Below the pieces are notes generated by a model that was not told where the DNA came from, searched no databases, and was given only the letters and a program-made list of their open reading frames with translations. From JBNJFY01 sp051747265 (lineage in GTDB: Bacteria; Bacteroidota; Rhodothermia; Balneolales; Balneolaceae), in assembly GCA_051747265.1 (NCBI GenBank), contig JBNJFY010000003.1, forward strand, positions 1 to 64,000: a stretch of DNA of 64,000 bases, written 5' to 3'. Numbering within the stretch: the stretch's first letter is position 1; the number at the start of each line of letters is the position of its first letter. Shown in pieces: positions 1-8,884 of this stretch. The position numbers and the translations under genes were made by a program.

Positions 1-92
1 GACGAATCACCCAAACATAACTTTCAACCGACCAGATAATCGGGTCGGGCGACCCGATAGACATGTCACACGGGTCGCCTGACCCGTGAATG
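1..92. repeat. Direct repeat copy A with twin hairpins
   Basis: This is the first of two copies of a ~92-bp unit; the other is at 281-372 and I count 86 of 92 positions identical. Read on the minus strand each copy holds two 8-bp stems with 4-nt loops, CACGGGTC/GACCCGTG and ATCGGGTC/GACCCGAT. The layout resembles paired REP/BIME palindromes. The copy starts at the window edge, so it may extend further left. Confidence 0.75.
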
Positions 93-280
93 ATGTACAG
101 CCGCTAATTCTACAAAGGGAGCGGCCGAGGAGTGGAAGTTAAGGCCACCAAGAGTTGGTGATATGTCCTCGGGTGTGGCAACTCGATTGATCTGTCCCGC
201 GAATCGACCGACCCGCAGAATATTTTTGCTTAAGATGAGCAATCGGAATTTAGAAAAATAAAAGGCCAATTCTTGTTCAG

Positions 281-372
281 GACGAACCACCCGATCATAA
301 CTTTCAACCGACCAGATAATCGGATCGATCGACCCGATAGACATGTCACACGGGTCGCCTGACCCGTGAATG
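281..372. repeat. Direct repeat copy B with twin hairpins
   Basis: This second copy of the unit at 1-92 lies 280 bp away in the same orientation. In its second hairpin one arm has changed (CGGATC where copy A has CGGGTC). On the minus strand this gives GATCCGAT opposite ATCGGGTC, which still pairs through a G-U wobble, so the fold survives. The copy sits 35 bp beyond the stop codon of the membrane glycosyltransferase gene and may help end its transcript. The 188 bp between the copies holds no gene I can support. Confidence 0.75.
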
Positions 373-407
373 CAGTTGGTATATCCAGAAGCTACAAAAT
401 GAAGTTA

Positions 408-1733
408 TTAAGCTCGCAAAAAAGAGCGCACGCTATTGTGCATGGGGAAGAAAATAAAGACTACGAATAAGAGGAGCACACCCGTGGGAAGCAGGTAGGA
501 AACAGAACTGGCACTGGTTAAAAACCAGAGATTAAACAGTGCCCAGGTGGTAAGGACCGAAGTTAAGAATTGGTATCGGCCGGCGATGAGACTACTGACT
601 ACGAGAAGCATCCAAAGGGCGGGGGAGAGATCGGGAAAGAATATTAGTAACCCCAAAGTGAAGTACCAGGTTTGCAGTGCCAAATTCTGTTCATCCAGCT
701 CAGCATCAATACGGCGTACTAAAATGAGTAAAGTAGCTATCACCAATAACGCCAGAAATACCAGCCCCACATACAAATATGTCCAGCGTGTGCTGATATC
801 GGTAAGCCACAAACTTGCCGCATAACCCAGCGATAAATTAATAGTCGGCTGCACCCATTCATAGAGATTACCGATCAAGAAATGCAGTGGGTCGGCAGTG
901 CGCACAAAGGGGATCCACCAAATAATGACCGTAACCAGTGGAATCCAGATCCATTTCCATCCCAATTTACGCCAGCTATAGGGCCAAAGGATCCAGCCGA
1001 GGGGAGAAGTAAGCATCCAACCACCCCATACGAGTCCCAGGTTGAAATTTTGCTGACGTCGCCATAGCAGACAGATCCAGATAAACATAAGGCCGCTGAG
1101 CTGAATGAACAGTCCCTGAGAGGTGATAAATAATACCAACAGCGGATTCCAGGCTAATAGCAGCAGGTAGGAGGTTGGTCGGTTCCACTCCTTAAAGGCA
1201 TGCCACAAACTGGCTAATATGGAAAGATCCAGTATTGCGCTCATACCCTTTTGAATAAGTATGGTGGTACCCAACCCAAAGTGATCATACAGTACGCCGG
1301 TAATCCGATATAGAACTTCTTGCATAGGATTGAATGCCGTGTAGGCTCCAGCATTGGTCAACAATTGAAATAACGTACTGCTGTGCAACAGGTTTAACGA
1401 TTGCGAACTGGGGACATGGGCATAAGGATTCATCGATTGCTGTTGGAGCCAGCCATCCCATATCGCGCGGTAGACCTCACCATCCATAAAGATGGGAACC
1501 GGTAGGGCGGCAAAACGAATCAGTGCGGCGGTTCCCAATAAGTACCAGACAGATACAGACAGTTTGTCATCTCGATAAATATCTACACTTATGTACAGGT
1601 AGGCCAACGCACTAGCTACAAGACCAGCAATAGCCAACCAAGGGGTGGCATCAACCTTAAATAGATAGACAGGACTTAGCGAACCCGCACAAATGAATAG
1701 AAAAGCGAATTGCAGTCGGCTGGTACGATTCAT
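408..1733 (-). CDS. GT-C type multi-pass membrane glycosyltransferase (mannosyltransferase-like)
   Basis: The 441-residue protein has about eleven hydrophobic segments throughout. Near residues 80-105 it carries FMDGEVYRAIWDGWLQ followed by NPYAH. That resembles the first periplasmic loop of polyprenol-phosphate-sugar dependent GT-C transferases, where an acidic residue, a YRxxWDG stretch and NPY are typical. It would move a sugar from a lipid carrier at the outer face of the inner membrane; donor and acceptor cannot be told. It lies 50 bp downstream of the RsbW-like gene and is probably co-transcribed with it. The family call rests on this motif and topology only. Confidence 0.6.
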   Translation of the reverse strand: MNRTSRLQFAFLFICAGSLSPVYLFKVDATPWLAIAGLVASALAYLYISVDIYRDDKLSVSVWYLLGTAALIRFAALPVPIFMDGEVYRAIWDGWLQQQSMNPYAHVPSSQSLNLLHSSTLFQLLTNAGAYTAFNPMQEVLYRITGVLYDHFGLGTTILIQKGMSAILDLSILASLWHAFKEWNRPTSYLLLLAWNPLLVLFITSQGLFIQLSGLMFIWICLLWRRQQNFNLGLVWGGWMLTSPLGWILWPYSWRKLGWKWIWIPLVTVIIWWIPFVRTADPLHFLIGNLYEWVQPTINLSLGYAASLWLTDISTRWTYLYVGLVFLALLVIATLLILVRRIDAELDEQNLALQTWYFTLGLLIFFPDLSPALWMLLVVSSLIAGRYQFLTSVLTTWALFNLWFLTSASSVSYLLPTGVLLLFVVFIFFPMHNSVRSFLRA

Positions 1734-1783
1734 ACGTATCTGTAGCTAGACAAAGTGAAATCGAAGGAGAAACCTAGGAAAGA

Positions 1784-2191
1784 TTAATCATCCAAGGCAA
1801 AGTAGAGAGTAAGTGTGCTGCCTCCATCGCTGTACTCGATTTGATCGGCATAGTGATCCATTAAAAATACCCCGCGTCCACCTTCATTCAGCAGGTTTTC
1901 CTCTTTAAGGGGATCGGGAATAGCGTCGGGATCAAAACCCGGGCCTTCATCTTCAATCTTTAAAATCAGTTGTTCTGATGTCAATTCTGCTCGTACCGTT
2001 ACGGATTTTTCGGGATCCTCTTGGTTGCCATGTCGAATGGCATTGGTCACACCTTCACTGAGTGCGATCATGACGTTGCCATATACATTTTCGTTCAGTT
2101 CGGCCCAATCCCGGAGATCCTCGGCAAAAGATTCAATGACTGGAATCTGTTCCATGGATGAGGGTAACGTAAGTACTTTTTGATTTGACAT
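1784..2191 (-). CDS. RsbW-like ATP-binding anti-sigma factor (HATPase_c_2)
   Basis: A 135-residue GHKL-fold protein. The N-box is SEGVTNAIRHGN (Asn50), the G1 box is EDEGPGFD (about residues 80-87), and the G2 box is GGRGVFLM (104-111). These are hallmarks of RsbW/SpoIIAB serine kinases that bind a sigma factor or phosphorylate an STAS-domain antagonist. It is a single short domain, as expected of the family. No antagonist or sigma gene is adjacent, so its partner must be encoded elsewhere. A terminator at about 2210-2251 separates it from gdhA, which suggests its own promoter or read-through. Confidence 0.85.
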   Translation of the reverse strand: MSNQKVLTLPSSMEQIPVIESFAEDLRDWAELNENVYGNVMIALSEGVTNAIRHGNQEDPEKSVTVRAELTSEQLILKIEDEGPGFDPDAIPDPLKEENLLNEGGRGVFLMDHYADQIEYSDGGSTLTLYFALDD

Positions 2192-2209
2192 CGTAACGGA
2201 TTATTGATC

Positions 2210-2252
2210 GAAAAAGAGAAGCGACAACCTAAGCCTATACTAGGTTGTCGCC
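2210..2252 (-). terminator. Intrinsic terminator of the glutamate dehydrogenase gene
   Basis: On the minus strand an 11-bp stem GCGACAACCTA/TAGGTTGTCGC with a 9-nt loop is followed by TTCTCTTTTTC. It lies just after the stop codon of the dehydrogenase gene and before the RsbW-like gene. Confidence 0.8.
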
Positions 2253-2272
2253 AAATATAATCCCCAACTGAG

Positions 2273-3580
2273 TTATGCGTAAATTCCTCGCATCTTTAGG
2301 GTCGTTGCCACTCGGTTTATAGAGTAGACATACGCGGCTTGACGAAGTGTGATTTCATATTCTTCGGCAACCTGATACAATTGATCGAAGGCATTACGCA
2401 TCATACGATTCAAACGACGGTTGACACGCTCTTCCGTCCAAAAATAACCTTGCCTATCCTGTACCCATTCGAAATAGGATACGGTAACACCGCCGGCATT
2501 GGCTAAGATATCCGGGATAACCATGATGCCTTTCTCATCTAAAATGTGATCGGCATTGGCTGTAACCGGTCCGTTTGCTCCTTCGGAAATGATCTTGGCT
2601 TTGATATTAGGTGCGTTATCACGGTTGATTTGATCCTCTTTCGCTGCGGGAATCAATACATCGCATTCCATTTCCAGCAGCTCTTTGTTGGTGATCTTTT
2701 CAGCATCTTCAAAACCTTCCAGCGAATTGTTATTAGCCGCGGTATAGGCCATCGCTTTAGGGATATCAATTCCGTTTTCATTGTAATATCCACCGCTGAT
2801 ATCACTGATGGCAATCACTTTGGCACCTTGCTCATACATTAATTGCGCGGAAATGGAGCCCACATTCCCAAATCCTTGAACCACCACTGTCGACTTATTG
2901 GGCATAATGCCCAATTTATTGAGCGCGGTTAAGGTAACGGTAACCACCCCACGTCCGGTGGCTTCTTTACGCCCTTTGGATCCACCCAGGATAACCGGTT
3001 TTCCCGTGACCACTGCTTTTTCCGTACGCAGCGCGTTGGTACTGTAGGTATCCATAATCCAGGCCATAACCTGCTCGTTGGTATTCATATCAGGCGCCGG
3101 GATGTCACGATCGGGGCCAAATACCTCTAACATACTAGTGGTGTACCGACGAGTCAGTCGTTCCAGTTCAGCCGAAGACATTTCCTTGGGATTGCAACGA
3201 ATTCCCCCTTTGGCACCTCCGAACGGCACGTTAACAACGGCACACTTCCAAGTCATCCAGGCAGCCAACGCTTTAACCTCGTCAATATTAACATCAGGAG
3301 CATATCGGATCCCACCCTTGGAGGGGCCTAGCACATTGTCATGAATCACGCGAAAACCTTCAAACACTTGGATATCTCCACTATCCATAACCACCGGTAC
3401 GGATACGGTTACCTGTTTGACCGGACTGGCCAGATATTGAAACATACCCTCATCGAGGTTTAATATTTCAGCGGCAAACCGAAATCGCTCCATCATGGAT
3501 ACAAAGGGTGATTCTTGATCCAGCTTAGGGCCGGGTTCTTTGTAGATGCTAGTGTGGTATTGTTGTTTAGAAGTTGACAT
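2273..3580 (-). CDS. gdhA: Glu/Leu/Phe/Val dehydrogenase (glutamate dehydrogenase)
   Basis: This 435-residue enzyme interconverts glutamate and 2-oxoglutarate plus ammonia using a nicotinamide cofactor. Catalytic Lys124 lies in VPFGGAKGGIR; the substrate lysines of GPSKGG (Lys88) and MTWK (Lys112) are present. The Rossmann glycine motif is GFGNVG (236-241), and the second beta strand ends in Asp260. An acid there usually favours NAD(H) over NADP(H), so NAD use is inferred. Length fits the hexameric ~420-450 residue class. It is transcribed alone, divergent from the PiT-type transporter, and ends in a clear terminator. Confidence 0.93.
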   Translation of the reverse strand: MSTSKQQYHTSIYKEPGPKLDQESPFVSMMERFRFAAEILNLDEGMFQYLASPVKQVTVSVPVVMDSGDIQVFEGFRVIHDNVLGPSKGGIRYAPDVNIDEVKALAAWMTWKCAVVNVPFGGAKGGIRCNPKEMSSAELERLTRRYTTSMLEVFGPDRDIPAPDMNTNEQVMAWIMDTYSTNALRTEKAVVTGKPVILGGSKGRKEATGRGVVTVTLTALNKLGIMPNKSTVVVQGFGNVGSISAQLMYEQGAKVIAISDISGGYYNENGIDIPKAMAYTAANNNSLEGFEDAEKITNKELLEMECDVLIPAAKEDQINRDNAPNIKAKIISEGANGPVTANADHILDEKGIMVIPDILANAGGVTVSYFEWVQDRQGYFWTEERVNRRLNRMMRNAFDQLYQVAEEYEITLRQAAYVYSINRVATTLKMRGIYA

Positions 3581-3797
3581 AAATTCGTGTATCGCAGTTT
3601 ATTTGGATCGCAATAATCGTGGTTCGTTCGAAAATTAAACGTACCAATATACAGGTTATAACACTAAACCTCGCCAGTTGTTAGAAAAAAATATGACATC
3701 ATATCACCCCTGTTGGGAGTAGCCGATATTTTGGTTAGGAGAAATCAATATTCGGGCAAAAAACCTGCTTGATAATAGTTCCTTAACATTGGATTTA

Positions 3798-3805
3798 TAC
3801 CTTTG
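3798..3805 (+). promoter_or_regulatory. Possible -7 element (TAnnTTTG type)
   Basis: TACCTTTG matches the Bacteroidota-type -7 consensus TAnnTTTG. No convincing -33 TTTG stands at the usual distance. If it is real, transcription would start near 3812, which favours the ATG at 3856 over the upstream TTG at 3814 for the following gene. Confidence 0.3.
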
Positions 3806-3855
3806 TCTCTCATTTGTCCAGCGCGCAGGGAAAGTTAGTTAAACAATATCGCTAT

Positions 3856-4998
3856 ATGGCCAATGGAGCCGAACAGTCGACCACTGGTGAAGGAACATCG
3901 GTTGGTTTTATTGAAGAGTTAGTCCCCTCAAGTTTTTACACCGTATTTCGGCAAGAACGCTCATTCCTGATACTAATCGGCCTTTTCTTTTTTGTTGCGG
4001 GGGTATCATTTCCATTTCCTGAAATAGCCATGTGGGTGGGGTTCGCGTTTGCGGGCTACTCGGCCATTGCCAATGACAGTATCCAAACCATCGGAACTTT
4101 TATTGCTTCCAATGAGGATAAAAAATGGTGGGTTTTATGGTTATTTATTGGTGGAATTTTCCTGGCCACAGTTGGATATAGTTGGTATGTGTTTGATGGG
4201 GATGTCAGTCACCAACGTTTGGCAGCCAAAGGGTTTTCCCAAGCACCCAGTTCGTTTACTTTCTTGCAGGTAGCCGCTCCCATTTTTCTTCTGTTGCTTA
4301 CTCGGATGCGAATGCCCGTTTCTACCACTTTTCTAATTTTGAGCTGTTTCACGGCATCCAGTGGTGCTCTAGGTAAAGTGTTGACCAAGAGTTTGTCGGG
4401 CTACTTCATCGCATTTATTGCAGCTATTGTTGTTTGGTTGTTGATTTCTCGATTAGTCAAAAAATTTATGGTGGGTGAGCCTAGTAAATATTGGGCGCCA
4501 TTTCAGTGGATTACCAGTGGAACACTATGGTCGGTTTGGATTATGCAAGATGCCGCTAACATTGCCGTATATCTGCCTCGATCGCTCAGCTTTGGGGAAT
4601 TTACCGCTTTTGCGATGTACATCTTTTTAGGATTAGGGCTACTATTTTATCTGCGCGGTGATAAAATCCAACGGGTGGTAAATGAAAAATCAGCAGTCAC
4701 TGATATCCGTGCTGCGACAATTATTGATTTTGTATATGCGATTATCTTGTACTATTTCAAACTGCGCAGCAATATCCCCATGAGTACCACTTGGGTGTTT
4801 ATCGGTTTATTGGCTGGTCGAGAAATTGCCATGAGCTTGACGGATCCTAATGGAAATGGGTATCCATTAAAGAAAAGTCTTAAACTAATTGGAAAAGATG
4901 CCGGATATGCTCTAATCGGACTGGGGGTTTCCATTGCCTTGGCTTTGGCCATCAATCCGGTAATTTGGCAAGATTTAATGGGCATGCTGGGAATTTGA
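3856..4998 (+). CDS. PiT-like (phosphate/sulfate permease family) transporter
   Basis: A membrane protein of about 380 residues with roughly ten hydrophobic segments and the internal duplication expected of PiT (PF01384-type) carriers. Each half has a motif like GANDxAN (AIANDSIQTIGTF near the start, MQDAANIAVYLPR later) and a motif like PVSTTHA (MPVSTTFLIL and IPMSTTWVFIGLLAGRE). Divergent sequences around the motifs make the substrate uncertain; phosphate is the family default. A TTG at 3814 would add 14 residues. I prefer the ATG because a possible -7 element lies directly before the TTG. A terminator follows at 5024-5057. Confidence 0.7.
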   Translation: MANGAEQSTTGEGTSVGFIEELVPSSFYTVFRQERSFLILIGLFFFVAGVSFPFPEIAMWVGFAFAGYSAIANDSIQTIGTFIASNEDKKWWVLWLFIGGIFLATVGYSWYVFDGDVSHQRLAAKGFSQAPSSFTFLQVAAPIFLLLLTRMRMPVSTTFLILSCFTASSGALGKVLTKSLSGYFIAFIAAIVVWLLISRLVKKFMVGEPSKYWAPFQWITSGTLWSVWIMQDAANIAVYLPRSLSFGEFTAFAMYIFLGLGLLFYLRGDKIQRVVNEKSAVTDIRAATIIDFVYAIILYYFKLRSNIPMSTTWVFIGLLAGREIAMSLTDPNGNGYPLKKSLKLIGKDAGYALIGLGVSIALALAINPVIWQDLMGMLGI

Positions 4999-5023
4999 TA
5001 TTTATGCGGATTTGATTCATAAT

Positions 5024-5057
5024 AAGGGCATCTCGAGCATTTGAGGCGCCCTTTTTG
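5024..5057 (+). terminator. Intrinsic terminator after the PiT-like gene
   Basis: AAGGGC at 5024-5029 pairs with GCCCTT at 5048-5053. The inner part extends the stem imperfectly (TCTCG with TGAGG), and the hairpin runs directly into a T tract. Confidence 0.7.
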
Positions 5058-5079
5058 TTTGTAATAGATAACCCTTTGT

Positions 5080-5934
5080 ATGTCGAAACCGAATCATGGT
5101 ATTGCCACTGTTGGGATTGCACCGCTTCGTGCCGAATCCAACGATCGTTCTCAAATGGTCAGTCAACTACTTTTGGGGGAAACCGTAGATGTGTTGGAAT
5201 ATCTGGAGGAGAGAAAATGGGTTCAGGTTTGCTGCAGAGAGGATGACTATACTGGTTGGATGAATGCCAACGAATTACGATTTCTGACTGTAAAGCAACT
5301 TCATAAATGGGAACAGCATCCCAACCGCAAACGATGGAAATATTGTACACAACGGGTGTTTGGATCTCAAGGGCAAGGTCTGCTCATTCCATTTGGCGGC
5401 TGGATTTTAGAATCTGGCTCATCAACTAATATTCGATTTGCCGGTTGTAATTATCCGACCCAACAATTCTCGCTTCAAAAAGCAAAACATCCATTGGAGA
5501 CGGCACTGAATCTCCGAGGCACGCCATATTTATGGGGCGGTCGGTCGGACGTTGGACTGGATTGTTCCGGTTTCATGCAACTAGTATCTCAGCAGCATGG
5601 CTTATCCTGTCCCCGGGATGCTAGTCAACAAATTGCTTTGGGCGAGAATATAACTGAACTGTCCAGTGCTCAGCCCGGAGATTGGATCTTTTTCAATGTT
5701 CAGGGAACAGGGATTTCCCATGTGGGTTGGTATTTAGGTGACGGGCTATTACTGCATGCATCCGGCCAGGTAAAAATTCAACGTATTGCAACATGCGAAA
5801 AAAAACGTTTTAATGATTTATTCGAGATGAATTCAACTTTAAAACAAACCATGGCGGGGATACGCAGAGTACATCTCCCCCTTCAAGGATTAAATAAAAC
5901 ACGGTTAGATCAGTTAATAATCGAACATCCGTAA
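5080..5934 (+). CDS. SH3-domain NlpC/P60 peptidoglycan endopeptidase (C40)
   Basis: The 284-residue protein has an N-terminal bacterial SH3-like part (about 8-70: GIAPLRAES, LLGETVDVLE, YTGWMNANEL) and a C-terminal NlpC/P60 domain (about 135-270). The catalytic triad is visible: Cys162 in LDCSGFMQ, His214 in GISHVGWYLG and His226 in LLLHASG. Such enzymes (YkfC-like) cut the gamma-D-Glu to diamino-acid bond of muropeptides. I see no signal peptide, so it may act on recycled peptides in the cytoplasm or use another export route. The HNH gene starts 37 bp downstream. Confidence 0.85.
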   Translation: MSKPNHGIATVGIAPLRAESNDRSQMVSQLLLGETVDVLEYLEERKWVQVCCREDDYTGWMNANELRFLTVKQLHKWEQHPNRKRWKYCTQRVFGSQGQGLLIPFGGWILESGSSTNIRFAGCNYPTQQFSLQKAKHPLETALNLRGTPYLWGGRSDVGLDCSGFMQLVSQQHGLSCPRDASQQIALGENITELSSAQPGDWIFFNVQGTGISHVGWYLGDGLLLHASGQVKIQRIATCEKKRFNDLFEMNSTLKQTMAGIRRVHLPLQGLNKTRLDQLIIEHP

Positions 5935-5971
5935 ATCGCGGGTGAATCCCATAATCCAATATCATTGAGGA

Positions 5972-6484
5972 ATGAATGCCAACGTATTGGTTCTGAATAA
6001 AGATTATCAACCCCTCAGTGTTTGCTCTGTAGAGCGATCAGTGAAGTTGATGTTTTTGGATAAGGCCGAAGTGGTTCATGAGCATCCGTCTTATGTGTTG
6101 CGTACGGTGAGCGATACCTATGCCTATCCTTCGGTTATTCGGCTTAACCGATATATTCGAATTCCATATCAGCGTATTGTGCTGTCTCGTAAAAATGTGA
6201 TAAAACGGGATCGTCATCGCTGCCAGTATTGTGGATCCACAAAGCATCTGACCATCGATCACGTATTGCCCAAAAGCAGGGGTGGCAAGGATACCTGGGA
6301 AAACCTGGTGGCCGCCTGCAGTAAATGCAACTTGAAAAAAGGTAATAACACGCCCGAAGAGGCCAATATGCCGTTGGAACGAGAACCATTCCGTCCCAAT
6401 CATATCAGCTTTCTGAGAGATTTGTTTAGTTACAATGGACATGGGGTCCATGACGCTTGGAAGCCCTATCTATATATGGTGTAA
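5972..6484 (+). CDS. HNH endonuclease family protein
   Basis: A 170-residue protein with a complete zinc-bound HNH motif: CQYC (84-87), TIDHVLPKSRGG (95-105, catalytic His97), TWENL (Asn111) and CSKCN (116-120). The N-terminal stretch NVLVLNKDYQPLSV is typical of the small stand-alone HNH proteins common in FCB-group, cyanobacterial and other genomes, whose biological role is unclear. Nothing around it suggests a restriction system, intron or homing context. It follows the NlpC/P60 gene by 37 bp, so co-transcription is possible. Confidence 0.85.
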   Translation: MNANVLVLNKDYQPLSVCSVERSVKLMFLDKAEVVHEHPSYVLRTVSDTYAYPSVIRLNRYIRIPYQRIVLSRKNVIKRDRHRCQYCGSTKHLTIDHVLPKSRGGKDTWENLVAACSKCNLKKGNNTPEEANMPLEREPFRPNHISFLRDLFSYNGHGVHDAWKPYLYMV

Positions 6485-6586
6485 GTGGGCGAAGCAGCAG
6501 TTAGCCCTTCCCGGGATTTCCTTTATATTTGAACGTGGTCTGATCGTTTTCGCATTAGCTAGTAGTCGTATAGAAACAGAAATATA

Positions 6587-8059
6587 TTGAGTCCAGATCG
6601 AGCCTCATATCCACCAATCTATATCCATTTGGATATACCCGCCTCGTTTCGGGCCAAAGCACAATTTGCGTTTAACACCTTATTGAGTGGCTATCGGGTT
6701 AGTCCCCGATACGTTGAACGGGAGAAGGTAGCCGAAGAGGGAGGAATAATTTATGGACTGCAGCTCAACCGAGAGCACAACGGTGCCAATGGTGTGGTTT
6801 GCATCCAATCCAGACCCGAAACATGGGCTTATTTTGAATCCCGGACTCCTTATCCACTTCATCAAGTAGTTCGCTTATCCACAGACCAACAGTCGGCATC
6901 GCAACCATTACCGGTGCTTTTCGGGGAACCTCGAATTACGCAATTGGACCAGGTTACCATTATCGACGCGGATATCATTGCCAGCGCGTTTTTCTGGCTG
7001 TCCGATTGGCAGGAAGTCTATGCAGAAGAACGAGATGAACATGGCCGAATACCGTTCACCGAAACCTTGCAGCATGCGTTAGGGGTGGGACAATGCCCGC
7101 TAGTAAATGAATATGCCCACTTGTTAAAGGTAGCCGGGCAACAAGCCGGATTAGCATTCGATTTGCGAAAATGGCCCAACAGTAATTATGCCCTGGCTCT
7201 TACTTTTGATTTCGATGGACTGCGCAAAAAAAGAGTGGAAACGCTATGGAAAGAAACCAAGCAACTGGCCAATCGAAAATCTCCGTCCCGATCCATCAGA
7301 AGATGGGGCAAAGCCGTGCGGCAATCGGTTACGCCCAGTGATCCTATTCGGGTTTCGGTAAAAAAAATAATGGACCGGCTGGATCAGGATGGGCTGAATG
7401 CCACTTTTTTTCTAAAGAGTATCATAGAGCGTCATGATTTGGACGAACGAGATTATCTGCAATCCGGATTTTTCCGATCATTGTTGGATACGGTGAAAAG
7501 TAATGGCCATGAATTGGCGTATCATAGTAGTTATGAGGCTGGCGTAAATCCTCATCTGCTGGAATCGGAGTTGGAGCAATTACGAACCTATACTGACGTT
7601 GAAGATATTGTTTCGCATCGATCGCATTATTTACGGTATCAACCTGATATTTTGGTGGATGAGTTATGCCGAGCAGATGTGCGTATAGATTCCACGAAAG
7701 GCTGGGCGGATCAAATTGGATTTCGTACCGGCTGCTGTTGGCCACATCGATGGTACGATGTACACGAAGATAAAGTGACTGAGATCTGGGAAATTCCGAT
7801 GACGGTTATGGATCTTCAGCTCAGCAAATACATGCGATTAAATGCGGAACAAGCCATCGAACGTATTCGTAAACAAATTGATACGGTAGTTTCGTGGAAT
7901 GGTATTACAGTTTGGAACCTTCATGAGCATCTTTACGATCCGGTAGAAGCACCGGGCTGGGACGATGTGTTCGAAGCGTCCTTGCAATACGCCCTGGATC
8001 ACCAACCAACAGTGACAACCTTAACAGAGTTACGAGATCTTTGGATACAAAACGTTTAA
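6587..8059 (+). CDS. Polysaccharide deacetylase-like protein with DUF7033-type N-terminus
   Basis: The 490-residue protein begins at TTG; no in-frame ATG lies near the start. Residues 1-200 match the style of the DUF7033 extension found before deacetylase domains in Bacteroidota. The NodB-like part begins at ALTFDFDG (205-211) with the Asp pair. It continues through GHELAYHSSYE (307-316, HxxxxH), VSHRSHYLRY, GFRTGCCWPHRWYD and VWNLHEHLYD. These are the expected metal and catalytic stretches, although the His spacing is not the textbook HSxxH. It probably deacetylates a surface or exopolysaccharide sugar. No signal peptide is seen. The following gene starts 14 bp downstream. Confidence 0.75.
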   Translation: MSPDRASYPPIYIHLDIPASFRAKAQFAFNTLLSGYRVSPRYVEREKVAEEGGIIYGLQLNREHNGANGVVCIQSRPETWAYFESRTPYPLHQVVRLSTDQQSASQPLPVLFGEPRITQLDQVTIIDADIIASAFFWLSDWQEVYAEERDEHGRIPFTETLQHALGVGQCPLVNEYAHLLKVAGQQAGLAFDLRKWPNSNYALALTFDFDGLRKKRVETLWKETKQLANRKSPSRSIRRWGKAVRQSVTPSDPIRVSVKKIMDRLDQDGLNATFFLKSIIERHDLDERDYLQSGFFRSLLDTVKSNGHELAYHSSYEAGVNPHLLESELEQLRTYTDVEDIVSHRSHYLRYQPDILVDELCRADVRIDSTKGWADQIGFRTGCCWPHRWYDVHEDKVTEIWEIPMTVMDLQLSKYMRLNAEQAIERIRKQIDTVVSWNGITVWNLHEHLYDPVEAPGWDDVFEASLQYALDHQPTVTTLTELRDLWIQNV

Positions 8060-8073
8060 CGAATATCACATTT

Positions 8074-8847
8074 ATGACCGCATCATTTCGCTTAATTAGC
8101 AAGGCATTATTGAGTTTAACCATACTACTGCTCGTTGGCTGGACCCTACCGGTTAACGCACAATTTGAAGGTTCCATCACGCTAACGCATAGAGTGGCGG
8201 ATAGCGATCACAGCGAAGGCTCCATTACTTTGCTCATCAATAAAAATCGCATGAAAATCGCTGATCTGGAATCAGTGGGGGGATATCAGGCGGTTGGTGG
8301 TGTAAACTCGAAAGGGATTTTAATTCGGTTGGATAAACGAGATTTTGTTTTCATGACCGATGACCAGACCGCCCTGAAGATCAGTAAAGATCAACTGGTA
8401 TCTATGTACGCCATGATGAACAGCATGAACGCTTATACCGGATCCGAAACGCAAAAAAAACCGGAATTCAACTTTGAAAAAACCGGGCAAACGCGCGACA
8501 TACAGGGCTATCGTGCCGAAGAATTTTTAATTACCAGCTCGGATCAACCGGGTATCAGTTATCATGCCTGGGTCACCAGCGATTTAAATATCAATTGGGG
8601 CATGCTGGCAGAAAACTGGGGCGAGGGAACGGCCAGTTTGTTCCCCAACGATATTCCATTAAATAAGCTCATTGATCGCGGAGGACTTCCTATTTTGGTA
8701 GAGCGAAAACGAGACGGTCGTTTGCTGGATTGGGTAGAATGTTCTACCATCGATGCGCAACGCGTCAGCGTGGATCAAATGAGTTTGCCGCGGGGCGTTC
8801 GTATTATGAGCTTGCAGGATTTAATGATGCAGGGATTTGGTGGCTAA
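8074..8847 (+). CDS. DUF4412 domain secreted protein
   Basis: The reading frame opens at a TTG (8041) overlapping the previous gene. I place the start at ATG 8074 because it gives a clean signal peptide (SKALLSLTILLLVGWTLP then VNAQ, cleavage before FEGS). The mature ~230 residues carry GSITLLINKNRMKI and repeated beta-strand stretches typical of DUF4412. That family is periplasmic, common in Bacteroidota and without assigned function; its fold is thought to be related to LolA/LolB-like lipid-binding barrels. It precedes the 5'-nucleotidase pair by 37 bp. Confidence 0.7.
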   Translation: MTASFRLISKALLSLTILLLVGWTLPVNAQFEGSITLTHRVADSDHSEGSITLLINKNRMKIADLESVGGYQAVGGVNSKGILIRLDKRDFVFMTDDQTALKISKDQLVSMYAMMNSMNAYTGSETQKKPEFNFEKTGQTRDIQGYRAEEFLITSSDQPGISYHAWVTSDLNINWGMLAENWGEGTASLFPNDIPLNKLIDRGGLPILVERKRDGRLLDWVECSTIDAQRVSVDQMSLPRGVRIMSLQDLMMQGFGG

Positions 8848-8884
8848 GCGAACAGCAGGATCGAAAGCGGCTTAAAAATAAACC

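Noticed and set aside
66..344. 92-codon minus-strand frame between the two direct repeats
   Set aside because: Both ends lie inside the repeat copies, it has no recognisable domain or ribosome site, and its C-terminal residues are just translated hairpin sequence. A remnant of a repeat-associated gene cannot be excluded.
1..372. Possible CRISPR array
   Set aside because: There are only two copies, the unit is 92 bp, the spacing is 188 bp, and no cas gene is nearby.
6038..6451. 137-codon frame antisense to the HNH gene
   Set aside because: The plus-strand frame has an intact HNH motif; the antisense frame has none and no start signal.
5972..6484. HNH protein as part of a restriction, defence or homing system
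   Set aside because: No methyltransferase, helicase or defence gene is adjacent, and this small stand-alone type is widespread in ordinary chromosomal contexts.
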